This document shows positions 21,180-29,245 of a stretch of 50,894 bases of DNA, one piece after another. The stretch's first letter is position 1, and each line of letters begins with the position of its first letter. Source of the DNA: an uncultured Acidobacteriia bacterium (GTDB lineage: Bacteria > Acidobacteriota > Terriglobia > Bryobacterales > Bryobacteraceae); assembly GCA_903900705.1 (NCBI GenBank), contig CAIUOG010000151.1, positions 1-50,894 of the forward strand. Reading direction: 5' to 3'. A model generated the notes under the pieces. It saw only the letters and a list, made by a program, of their open reading frames with translations. It was not told the DNA's origin and searched no databases. The position numbers and the translations under genes were made by a program.

Positions 21180-23413
21180 GACCGTTTCGTTTGTTCCTGA
21201 TTCTGGTGGCGGCTTCGGCTGTCGCTCTTCCCACTTTCGCTTTCGCTGCGAAAGCGCCGGCCCCGAAACGGGGTTTGACCCCCGCCACCCCCGCCGGGCC
21301 GCTGAGCTTCCGCCTGGACGTGATGCCGGTCTTCTTCCGCGCCGGGTGCAATAGCGGCGGCTGTCACGGTGCGGCGGCCGGCAAAGACGGCTTCCACCTT
21401 TCCCTTTTCGGCTACGATCCCGCCGGTGACTACTACCGGCTCACGCAGCAGATTCCCGGCCGCCGCATCGATTTCGCCGTGCCCGCGCAGAGCCTGCTGC
21501 TGCTCAAAGCCACAGGCATGGTGCCGCACACGGGTGGACGCCGCTTTAAGCCGGACAGCGAGTACTACAAAACCCTGCTCCGCTGGATTGAAGAAGGCGC
21601 GCAGGACGACAAAGCGACGGTGCCGCAGATTACCGGCATCGCTCTTTCGCCCGATAAAATCGTCTTTAATCCCAAAGAGAAGCCCCGGCAGCTGCAGGTG
21701 ATTGCGAAGTATTCGGACGGCGCCACGCGCACGGTCAATCAGCTGGCTCTCTACGTCACCAACAACAAGACCACAGCCGATATTGACGATAAGGGGATGG
21801 TCACGCCCGGCGCACGGGGCGCGACGTTCGTCTTCGCCCGCTTCGCCAAGTTCACGACCGGCGCGGAAATCATCGTGCTGCCGGCGGGGAAGTTCGCCTG
21901 GCCGAAGCTGCCGGAGAATAACTACATCGACGAAGTGGTCGATTCGCGCTTGAAGAATCTGCGGATTGTCCCGAGCGCTCTCGCCACGGACGAGCAGTTC
22001 CTGCGCCGCGTATCGCTGGACCTGGTCGGGCTGCTGCCAACTCCCAAAGAGTACGACGCCTTCATGAAGGATCGTGACCCGCGGAAGCGCGCCAGGCTTG
22101 TCGACCGCCTGCTGGAACGCCCGGAATTTGTGGATCTCTGGACCACGCGCTGGGCGGAAATCCTGAAAATCCGCAGCGACAATAACAGTTCCTTCGGCAC
22201 CGACCGCAAAGCCGCCTCCGCCTACTACGACTGGATTCACGACCAGCTTGCGAAGAACACCCCGCTGGACCAGATGGTGAGGGCGCAGATCGCGGGCACG
22301 GGCAGCAACCTGCGCAACCCGGCGGTGAATCTTTATACGATGCTGCCGGCGGGTCAATACGACGCCAAGGCCGTGGCGCAGGATATTTCCCAGGTTTTTA
22401 CCGGCGTCCGGGTGCAGTGCGCGCAGTGCCACAACCACCCGTTTGATCGCTGGACGCAGGAAGATTACTACGGCTTCGTCAGCTTTTTCACCGGCGTCAA
22501 GCGCAAGGTGGCTTCGGAAGAGCGCGAGTTCTATATCTACGACGACGTGAACGCGGCCCCTGCCAAACATCTGCTGGACGGCCACCCGGTGCCCGCCCGC
22601 TTCCTGGGAGGGGACGCGCCCGACGTGGCGGGCAAAGACCCGCGCCCGGCGCTCGCGGAGTGGCTCACGTCGAAAGACAACAAGCTTTTCCGGGAGAATA
22701 TGGCCAACCGGATCTGGTATCAGTTCTTCGGTCGCGGCATTGTGGAACCGGTGGACGACGTGCGCATTTCCAATCCTCCCAGCAATCGCGAGTTGATTGA
22801 GGCGCTGGGTCAGCACCTCGCCGGTTACGGCTACGACGCCAAACGCCTGATGCGCGACATCTGCAATTCCCGGACGTATCAGCTCTCGACCGTCCCCAAC
22901 GAGACCAATCGCGACGACGACGCCCAGTTCTCCCACCAGCATCTTCGGCGGCTTCGGGCCGACGTGCTGCTCGATTCCATTGATGAAGTGGCCGGCACTT
23001 CCAGCAGCTTTGGGGAGACCCCGAACGGCTACCGCGCCGCCCAGTTGTTCGAAGGCGTGAGCCGCTCCAATAACTATTTTCTGAAGACCTTCGGGCTGTG
23101 CGGTCGCGACTCGGTCAACGTTTCGGAAACCCGCATGGAGCCCACTCTCGCCCAGGCTCTGCACCTGGTGAGTGGCGATACCGTGCAGACCAAGCTGAAT
23201 CGCAGCGAAGTCGTCAGCGAGATGCTGAAAGATAAACGTCCGCCCGCCGCGATTCTCGACGATCTGTTTATTCGGGCCTACAGCCGGCGGCCGTCCGACC
23301 CGGAGAAGAAGAAACTGATGCCACTGGTGGCTGCCAAACCCAACGACCGGCAGACGTGGGACGACATCTTCTGGGCGCTGCTCAACTCCACCGAATTCGA
23401 GTTCAATCACTAA
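21176..23413 (+). CDS. DUF1549/DUF1553 protein with haem-binding-like motifs
   Basis: This 745-residue secreted protein has the signal peptide LFLILVAASAVALPTFAFA. Near the N-terminus, AGCNSGGCHGAAAGKDGF contains Cys58-x4-Cys63-His64, a spaced variant of the c-type haem motif. A bacterial Ig-like (Big_2) segment follows at about 160-220. DUF1549 then contains a canonical CAQCHNHPFDRW, and DUF1553 extends to the C-terminus (LFRENMANRIWYQFFGRGIVEPVDD). The family is associated with planctomycete-type cytochromes of unknown role. It overlaps the genes before (ATGA) and after (TAATG), so the last three proteins of the operon are translationally coupled. Confidence 0.92.
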   Translation: MRPFRLFLILVAASAVALPTFAFAAKAPAPKRGLTPATPAGPLSFRLDVMPVFFRAGCNSGGCHGAAAGKDGFHLSLFGYDPAGDYYRLTQQIPGRRIDFAVPAQSLLLLKATGMVPHTGGRRFKPDSEYYKTLLRWIEEGAQDDKATVPQITGIALSPDKIVFNPKEKPRQLQVIAKYSDGATRTVNQLALYVTNNKTTADIDDKGMVTPGARGATFVFARFAKFTTGAEIIVLPAGKFAWPKLPENNYIDEVVDSRLKNLRIVPSALATDEQFLRRVSLDLVGLLPTPKEYDAFMKDRDPRKRARLVDRLLERPEFVDLWTTRWAEILKIRSDNNSSFGTDRKAASAYYDWIHDQLAKNTPLDQMVRAQIAGTGSNLRNPAVNLYTMLPAGQYDAKAVAQDISQVFTGVRVQCAQCHNHPFDRWTQEDYYGFVSFFTGVKRKVASEEREFYIYDDVNAAPAKHLLDGHPVPARFLGGDAPDVAGKDPRPALAEWLTSKDNKLFRENMANRIWYQFFGRGIVEPVDDVRISNPPSNRELIEALGQHLAGYGYDAKRLMRDICNSRTYQLSTVPNETNRDDDAQFSHQHLRRLRADVLLDSIDEVAGTSSSFGETPNGYRAAQLFEGVSRSNNYFLKTFGLCGRDSVNVSETRMEPTLAQALHLVSGDTVQTKLNRSEVVSEMLKDKRPPAAILDDLFIRAYSRRPSDPEKKKLMPLVAAKPNDRQTWDDIFWALLNSTEFEFNH

Positions 23414-24867
23414 TGCGACGTCTGGGGATTTTCCTTTTCTGCGCGGCGTCTCTCGCCGGCCAGGCCGGGCGCCCGAACTATGACGACGACGTGAAGCCCG
23501 TCTTCGCGCGCTACTGTCTTGCCTGCCACAGCGCGGGGGAAATGCGATCGGGCCTCAATCTGGAAACCTACAACGGCGTGTTGAAAGGCGGCAGTTCCGG
23601 GGACGCGGTGATTCCTGGCCGTCCCGCGTCCAGCACGCTCTACAAAGCGGTGGCGCATGAAGGCGATGGGGTGCCGCGCATGCCGCTCGGCGGCGCGAAG
23701 ATCCCCGATTCCTCCGTGGCACTGATTCGGGACTGGATCCAGTCCGGGCTGCTCGAAAACGCCACCAGTACACCGAAAGGCAACATCGGGCCGTCGCTCG
23801 ACTTCAAGCCCGGCAGCCTGAACAAGCCGAGTGGTCCCGCGGCGATGCCCGGCGCGCTGCCGCCTGTGACACTGCCGGAACCCGAAAAAGCGAACCCAAT
23901 TACGGCACTTGCTGCCAGCCCCTGGGCGCCGCTGCTGGCGGTGGCGGGGCATGAGCGGATTTACCTCTACAACCTGGAAAAACGCGCCCCTGCCGGGGAA
24001 TTGCCATTCCCGGAGGGGATTCCCTATACGCTCCGCTTCAGCCGCGATGGCGCGACGCTGCTCGCCGCGGGCGGCAAGGGCGTCCAGTCGGGTAAGGTGG
24101 TTCTTTATGACGTGAAGACCGGGAACCGTCTCGCCGCGCTGGGTCAGGAGCCTGACGTGGTACTCGCAGCGGACGTGTCAGCGGATGGCAAACTCGTGGC
24201 TCTCGGTGGTCCAGGGAAGCTCGTGAAAGTCTTCTCGGTGGGGAGCGGCAAGCAACTTTACCAGCTCACTAAACATACCGACTGGATCACGGCTCTCGAA
24301 TTCAGTCCGGACGGCACACGCCTCGCTACGGGCGACCGCAGCGGCGGCATTTTCCTTTGGGACAGCGCCACCGGTGGCCCGGCGGGAAACTTCGCCGACC
24401 ACAAGGATTCCATCACCGCACTCAGCTGGCGTGGTGACGGCAACTTCCTGGCCTCTTCGAGTGAAGACGGTCAGATTATTCTCTGGAACGTGATGGATGG
24501 CTTCCCGGTCGCCACCATTGCCAAAGCACACCAGCCCAAACCCCCGGCCGGAACGTTTGGCACGCCGCCCGGAGGTGTGCTGAGTCTGCAGTTCGCCTCC
24601 GATGGCCGACTGGTGAGCGTGGGCCGCGATTCGGTCATCCGCGTCTGGGGCATGGACGGCAAGCAGAAAGCCGCGGCCGCTCCCGCTCCCGCGCTTCTCA
24701 CGCGCGTCGCCGCGTCAGCCGATAACAAGCTGATCGTGGCCGGCGACTTCACGGGCAAACTGCAGTTCTGGGATGGCAAACAGCTGGTAGCCGTGCGCCT
24801 TTCGGAAGCCAAACCCGCGACGGCTGCTTCCCTCGGTACTGTGAAACCCGCATCCGGACGCGACTGA
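23413..24867 (+). CDS. Secreted cytochrome c-like (PSCyt1) and WD40-repeat protein
   Basis: This is a 484-residue protein. ATG 23413 is chosen because it overlaps the upstream stop (TAATG) and begins a signal peptide (RRLGIFLFCAASLAGQ). A haem c site follows immediately: YCLACHSAG (Cys35, Cys38, His39), with a possible axial Met in PRMPLGG. From about residue 180 the protein is a beta-propeller of WD40 blades, for example DWITALEFSPDGTRLATGD and DSITALSWRGDGNFLASSS. The combination is typical of DUF1549/DUF1553 clusters. A periplasmic electron-transfer or sensing role is inferred. The stop lies 4 bp from the stop of the convergent kinase gene. Confidence 0.9.
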   Translation: MRRLGIFLFCAASLAGQAGRPNYDDDVKPVFARYCLACHSAGEMRSGLNLETYNGVLKGGSSGDAVIPGRPASSTLYKAVAHEGDGVPRMPLGGAKIPDSSVALIRDWIQSGLLENATSTPKGNIGPSLDFKPGSLNKPSGPAAMPGALPPVTLPEPEKANPITALAASPWAPLLAVAGHERIYLYNLEKRAPAGELPFPEGIPYTLRFSRDGATLLAAGGKGVQSGKVVLYDVKTGNRLAALGQEPDVVLAADVSADGKLVALGGPGKLVKVFSVGSGKQLYQLTKHTDWITALEFSPDGTRLATGDRSGGIFLWDSATGGPAGNFADHKDSITALSWRGDGNFLASSSEDGQIILWNVMDGFPVATIAKAHQPKPPAGTFGTPPGGVLSLQFASDGRLVSVGRDSVIRVWGMDGKQKAAAAPAPALLTRVAASADNKLIVAGDFTGKLQFWDGKQLVAVRLSEAKPATAASLGTVKPASGRD

Positions 24868-24871
24868 GCAT

Positions 24872-27523
24872 TTACTTTTTCCGTTCGCTGTCCACATACT
24901 CATTCGGTTCGCCACGGTACTCATTCCAAACGGCTTTCGCCTCGGCTGCCCATTTCTCCGCCTCCCGCGGTTCCCCGTGCTTTCGCGCGTTGGCCGCCAG
25001 CGCCAGCAGCGCTTTCCGCTTCGTATTGAGCAGCACCACATCGCTTTGGTCCGCCGGCAAGGAATTCGCCGCGACGTCCCTTGATTCCCCGAAGCGTTGT
25101 CGCGCTTCCGCCGCTTTCCCGGCCGCTTCACTGGCCGAACCCGCGGTCATCAGGGTCATACATAGCTGAAACTTCGCATCGAGGTCGGCCGGGGATTTTG
25201 CGAGCATCGCTCTCGACTCTTTCAGAGCCATTTCCGCCACCCGCAACGCCTCCGGAGCGTCATGATGGGCAATCAGCGTCTCCGCCAAAATCCGGCGCAT
25301 ACGAGGCAAACGCGAAAGAATCAGAAAGGAGGGCTTTGTTTTCTCCATCTGGCTCAGAATCTCAACGGCCGTGCGTCCCTCGCGCACCGCCGCCTCGGGA
25401 TTGCCAAACCGCTCCACATTCGCCAGCCGGGACCAGGCGATCGCCAGACTGAACCGTGCCGCCGCATTCGCGGGGTCGGCGTCCGCCATCTGGCGCGCCA
25501 CGTCCAGATAGCTCCGGGCATCGACCACCGACTTTGCCGGATCGCCAAAGCTGGGCCGGAAATCATCGAAATACACCACGGAGCGGTCCTGATAAGTGAC
25601 TGCCAGCCGCCGCATGAAGACCGGATTTGCCGGCTCCATGCGCAGCAGATCACGGATCACCTTCTCTTCTTCGTCCAGTTCCCGCAAGGCCAGGGTGAGC
25701 CGCCCGGAATCATTGTAAATGGAACTCATCTGAGCGTGGGACACCTGAGCGAGCATGAGGGTGGCCCGGTTGCGCCGTTCGGCAAGCAACTGCACCGCCA
25801 TGTCGTTGCCACGCTTGTAGTTGCCGGCCACCATGAGATCGCCTTCAATCTCGCCCCGGGCCAGCAGCGCTTTCGCCAGGCTCATGCGGGTCTCAAACGA
25901 GGCATCGGGCCGGGCCGCGGCCTGCTCCAGAATGGAAAGCGCCCGTTGCGAATCGGCGCGCGCACCGGCGGGATCGCCTGTGAGCCGCTTCAGGCCGGAG
26001 AAATCGATCAGGAACTGCGCCAGTTCGGCCTGCTTTTCCGGGTGCCGCGCCGCCATGGCCTCGTGCAACCGCAGGGCCTTCCTGTAACTCGCGATGGCAT
26101 CGGCGGTGCGTCCCAGATTTGGCTGTGCCGGCTGCCCCTGGGCATCCCCGATCTTCCGGTAGGCCTGCGCCAGTTCCTCCTGCAGCGCCAGATCGTTGCC
26201 GGCATTTCCGCTCAGCTGATTCAGGTATTCGAGCGCGGTGGATACGACCAGTTCCCGTGCCCGTGTGGACCCGTTCAGCCTGGCGATCTCGTCATGAATG
26301 TTGAAGACGAACACGTGCGCCAGCTTCCGCACCTGCTCAAATCGCTGCTGCGAAATCCGTGCCTGATAGACGGTGGCGGCCACGCCCGCCCCAATGGCTA
26401 CCGTCAGCGCCAAACCGGCTGCGACCGAACTCCAGTGACGGCGCACGAACTTGCCGGTTCGGTAGCGCACGGTGTCGGGCCTGGCGGAGACCGGGCGATG
26501 GGACAGGCTTCTGTCGATGTCTTCGGCGAGTTCCCGCACGGACGCATAGCGCCGCGCCGGATCTTTCCGCAACGCCATGAGCAGGATATTGTCGAGATCT
26601 TCGGAAATGCCCGGCTTCGGCGCATCCGTCTGGCAGACCAGGCGGTCGATCTCCACCGCCGTGTTGGTGGTGAGCGTGTAGGGTTTCACGCCGGCCAGCA
26701 GTTCGTAGAGAATGAGCCCGAGGGAATAGACATCGCTGGCGGTTGTAATCGCTTCGCCGCGCACCTGTTCGGGGCTGGCGTACTGCGGCGTGAGCGCCAC
26801 CTGCATCGTCAGGGTCGCTTCGGCGCCGTCCGCGAGAAGTTTGGCGATGCCGAAGTCCAGCAGTTTCGGCTCGCCCTCGGAATTCACCAGGATGTTGGCC
26901 GGTTTCAGATCGCGGTGGATGATCAGATTGCGGTGCGCATATTCCACCGCTTCGCAGACTTTGAGAAAAAGCCGCAGGATCGCTTCGCGCGGCTTTCCTT
27001 CGCAGTACTTCGTGATGGAGACGCCGTCGACGAACTCCAGCACGAGGTAGGGGCAGCCCTCCGCCTCGCCGCCGTCCAGCAGTCGGGCGATGTTGGGATG
27101 TTCCAGCCCCGCGAGAACCTGCCGTTCCTGCTGGAAGCGCCGCGCGGCATACTCGGACTCGAGATCGAACCGCACGATTTTCAGGGCCACGCGCTTGCGG
27201 AAATCGTCCTCGCGGACGGCCTCGAAGACTTCGCCCATGCCGCCGCGGCCGAGCCGCCGTTCCAGCCGGTAATGCCCAAACCGGGTGCCAGGTCCGATGC
27301 CGGCGATGGCGCCCATGCCGCCATCGGCTACGGCTTCCATGAAATGCCTGACAGCGGGGTTCACCTCGCCGGTGTTCGCGGAACTATGGTCCAGTAACGA
27401 GGCGACCTCCGCGCGCACTGCCGCGTCTGTTACCTGCCGCAGGCGCGAGGCCCGTTCCGCAGCCGGGAGATCATGCAGTTCGTCGAACAGATCCTCCACC
27501 TGTTGACGCTGTTCGCCGCTCAT
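24872..27523 (-). CDS. PknB-type Ser/Thr protein kinase with C-terminal TPR-like sensor region
   Basis: This 883-residue membrane kinase starts at ATG 27523, chosen because GGTGAT precedes it and the N-terminus (EQRQQVEDLFDELHDLP) matches related kinases. The kinase domain spans about 83-345: GRGGMGEVFEA loop, Lys115 in VALKIV, catalytic Asp205 in HRDLKPAN, Asp223 in DFG, and ASPEQVRGE in the activation segment. A single membrane segment lies at about 363-384 (VAAGLALTVAIGAGVAATVY). The C-terminal 490 residues are helical TPR-like repeats, presumably extracytoplasmic. The last pattern, RKHGEPREAEKWAAEAKAVW, is typical. Substrates are unknown; the divergent neighbour is a candidate. Confidence 0.92.
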   Translation of the reverse strand: MSGEQRQQVEDLFDELHDLPAAERASRLRQVTDAAVRAEVASLLDHSSANTGEVNPAVRHFMEAVADGGMGAIAGIGPGTRFGHYRLERRLGRGGMGEVFEAVREDDFRKRVALKIVRFDLESEYAARRFQQERQVLAGLEHPNIARLLDGGEAEGCPYLVLEFVDGVSITKYCEGKPREAILRLFLKVCEAVEYAHRNLIIHRDLKPANILVNSEGEPKLLDFGIAKLLADGAEATLTMQVALTPQYASPEQVRGEAITTASDVYSLGLILYELLAGVKPYTLTTNTAVEIDRLVCQTDAPKPGISEDLDNILLMALRKDPARRYASVRELAEDIDRSLSHRPVSARPDTVRYRTGKFVRRHWSSVAAGLALTVAIGAGVAATVYQARISQQRFEQVRKLAHVFVFNIHDEIARLNGSTRARELVVSTALEYLNQLSGNAGNDLALQEELAQAYRKIGDAQGQPAQPNLGRTADAIASYRKALRLHEAMAARHPEKQAELAQFLIDFSGLKRLTGDPAGARADSQRALSILEQAAARPDASFETRMSLAKALLARGEIEGDLMVAGNYKRGNDMAVQLLAERRNRATLMLAQVSHAQMSSIYNDSGRLTLALRELDEEEKVIRDLLRMEPANPVFMRRLAVTYQDRSVVYFDDFRPSFGDPAKSVVDARSYLDVARQMADADPANAAARFSLAIAWSRLANVERFGNPEAAVREGRTAVEILSQMEKTKPSFLILSRLPRMRRILAETLIAHHDAPEALRVAEMALKESRAMLAKSPADLDAKFQLCMTLMTAGSASEAAGKAAEARQRFGESRDVAANSLPADQSDVVLLNTKRKALLALAANARKHGEPREAEKWAAEAKAVWNEYRGEPNEYVDSERKK

Positions 27524-27554
27524 ATCACCACTTTGATTCGGACCGCTCACCTGA

Positions 27555-27565
27555 ATCAGTGTAGA
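27555..27565 (-). promoter_or_regulatory. CTACACTGA element upstream of the kinase gene
   Basis: On the minus strand CTACACTGA occurs about 30 nt before the kinase start, within the 100-bp divergent gap. The same 9-mer lies upstream of the genes starting at 221 and 32412 on the plus strand. A -10 role for TACACT is inferred. Confidence 0.3.
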
Positions 27566-27623
27566 GGAAACCGGGAGCCCCCTGCCGAAATCTATGACAG
27601 AATAATCCCGTTGGGTCCTCATC

Positions 27624-29150
27624 ATGCTGCTGCCCCTTTCGCTCCTTTGCGTCTTCGCCTGGCAGGCTCCGGCCCCGGCGCAGCCTTCTGTCCCGACCCC
27701 GCGTGAGAAAGCAATCGAAGTGCTCAACGCGGCCTTCGATTCCGCACCTGGCGCCCAGCCGGAAGTGGCGGCCCTCGCCCTGGTGCGAATCGGAGAAAAT
27801 TTAGAAGCGGTGGATCACAAAAAGGCCCTCGCCGCTCTCACTCGCGCGTTTGATGCCACGCCAGGCATCCCGCCCGACCAGGATGGCCGCCGCGAGTTCG
27901 TTCAGAGCCTGGTAGCCGGCGCGACGGTCGAGGTCAGCCTGGCGGACGCCATCGACATGCTGAAGCGGATCACGGTATCCGCCTCTGTGACCGATGACCC
28001 ACGCCATACCGCGATCAACGCGGCGGTCTCGCGTCTTCTGCAAAGGAGCAGCGGGAAGAACGGCGCCGATGAAGCCATCGAATTGGTCAACTCCGTCGGC
28101 GTCACCGGCCAATATCCTTTCGAGGCCGCCCGACAGATCTTCGAACATCTCCCCGCTGATGACGTACGCCGCCCCGCCGTCTTCGCCTATTCCCTTTCCG
28201 CCTACACGCTTCGACCCTCCGAAGCTTTCGGTACTTTCCTCGTCAGGCACTGGAAGGAGATTCCGCGAACGACTGCCGAGGCCGCCGTCCGCCAGGTAGT
28301 GGAAACGATCCTCGCGCTCAAGGATGAAGGCCTGAATGAAAGCCTGGAAGCCGCCAATGGCTCACTCACCCTGCACGGCCGCCGGAATGTGGAATTGTTC
28401 GACCTGATGCAGGTCGTCCGCGAAATTGATCCGAAGCGCGCCGCGGAGATTCTCGACCGCAACCCCGAACTGAAAGCAGCTCTCGAGCGATTCCCGGGTG
28501 GCCGGGAGGCCCTTGGGGTGGTGGGTAACTCCAGCCGCTCGGAAGGCAACGTGGAACCGGGCGGGCGCGGTTCCGATATGGGCGCTGCGCTGGCTCAGCT
28601 CGAAAAGGTGGAAGAGGGGACTCCGGAGCCGCAGAGGCTGGCGAAGTATCTCGAAATCGCACGGGCCATTAAAACGCCGGCGGTCCGGCTCGAACTGCTG
28701 TCATCGCTCGTCTCCGGTGCGGCGGCTTCCGACCCGGTGACCGCGCGTTCTCTGCTGAGCGAGTGTATGGAGCTGTTGAAAGGAAGCCGTGACCCGGCGC
28801 TGCGGTCTCAGGTCTGGGCCAGTCTTGCCGAAGCCGCCCATCAGATTCATGACGACGATCTTGCCCGTGAAGCGCTGGACCAAGCCTTCGACGATGCGGC
28901 GCTGCTCGTCAAGCTTGACCTCGATCCCGATGAGCCCAACTCCGGTCCGCGGGACATGTGGCCTTCCACGAACGCCTACCGCCGGATTGTCATCTCCGGT
29001 GTGAAGATGTTCGGCGTGAATGCGGAAACTCTGCTTGCCCGCGTGGAAGACCGTGACCTGAACCTTTTCGCGCGGGTGGAGATGGCGCAGGCCCTGCTCG
29101 ACCGCCCTCATCACATGTGGAGGAACTGGTCCGGCAAGACCCTCAAGTAG
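27624..29150 (+). CDS. Secreted helical-repeat protein of unknown function
   Basis: This 508-residue protein has the signal peptide LLPLSLLCVFAWQAPAPAQ. The remainder is predicted almost wholly helical: repeated Ala/Leu-rich amphipathic helices such as KALAALTRAFDATPG, AIDMLKRITVSASV and EAIELVNSVGV, suggesting TPR/HEAT-like solenoids. I do not recognise the family or any catalytic motif. It is divergent from the TPR-containing kinase across 100 bp. Both are rich in the same type of repeat, so a shared pathway is possible, but this is only context. AATAAT at 27601-27606 may be a -10 element giving a leader of about 10 nt. Confidence 0.7.
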   Translation: MLLPLSLLCVFAWQAPAPAQPSVPTPREKAIEVLNAAFDSAPGAQPEVAALALVRIGENLEAVDHKKALAALTRAFDATPGIPPDQDGRREFVQSLVAGATVEVSLADAIDMLKRITVSASVTDDPRHTAINAAVSRLLQRSSGKNGADEAIELVNSVGVTGQYPFEAARQIFEHLPADDVRRPAVFAYSLSAYTLRPSEAFGTFLVRHWKEIPRTTAEAAVRQVVETILALKDEGLNESLEAANGSLTLHGRRNVELFDLMQVVREIDPKRAAEILDRNPELKAALERFPGGREALGVVGNSSRSEGNVEPGGRGSDMGAALAQLEKVEEGTPEPQRLAKYLEIARAIKTPAVRLELLSSLVSGAAASDPVTARSLLSECMELLKGSRDPALRSQVWASLAEAAHQIHDDDLAREALDQAFDDAALLVKLDLDPDEPNSGPRDMWPSTNAYRRIVISGVKMFGVNAETLLARVEDRDLNLFARVEMAQALLDRPHHMWRNWSGKTLK

Positions 29151-29168
29151 CAGGCGTGATGCGCCCAC

Positions 29169-29203
29169 AAAGAAAAAAGCGACATGCCCGAAGGCATGCC
29201 GCT
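29169..29203 (-). terminator. Rho-independent terminator with UUCG loop for the NHL gene
   Basis: Reading leftward, the stem is AGCG-g-CATGCC / GGCATG-t-CGCT with loop TTCG and one internal mismatch (stem and loop 29178-29203). It is followed by TTTTTTCTTT. It lies about 40 nt after the NHL gene stop. The opposite direction lacks a T-tract, so it should not terminate the rightward gene ending at 29150. Confidence 0.85.
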
Positions 29204-29218
29204 CATTCCATCTCAATT

Positions 29219-29245
29219 GATTGTTGACTACCGATTGTTGACTAC
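29219..29245. repeat. Tandem 13-bp repeat GATTGTTGACTAC
   Basis: Two copies of GATTGTTGACTAC (29219-29231 and 29233-29245) are separated by one base. On the minus strand the second copy contains the TAG stop codon of the NHL gene, and the first repeats the same TAG context in the 3'-UTR. It probably arose by slippage. Confidence 0.7.

Noticed and set aside
21062-23410. A 782-codon open frame on the minus strand
   Set aside because: It is antisense to the DUF1549/DUF1553 gene, which carries clear conserved blocks.
25262-27397. A 711-codon open frame on the plus strand
   Set aside because: It is antisense to the Ser/Thr kinase gene and its composition (Arg/His/Gly/Gln-rich) is typical of a shadow frame.
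29178-29203. Terminator for the rightward gene ending at 29150
   Set aside because: In that direction the hairpin is followed by CATTCCATC with no T-tract. The T-run exists only on the minus strand.
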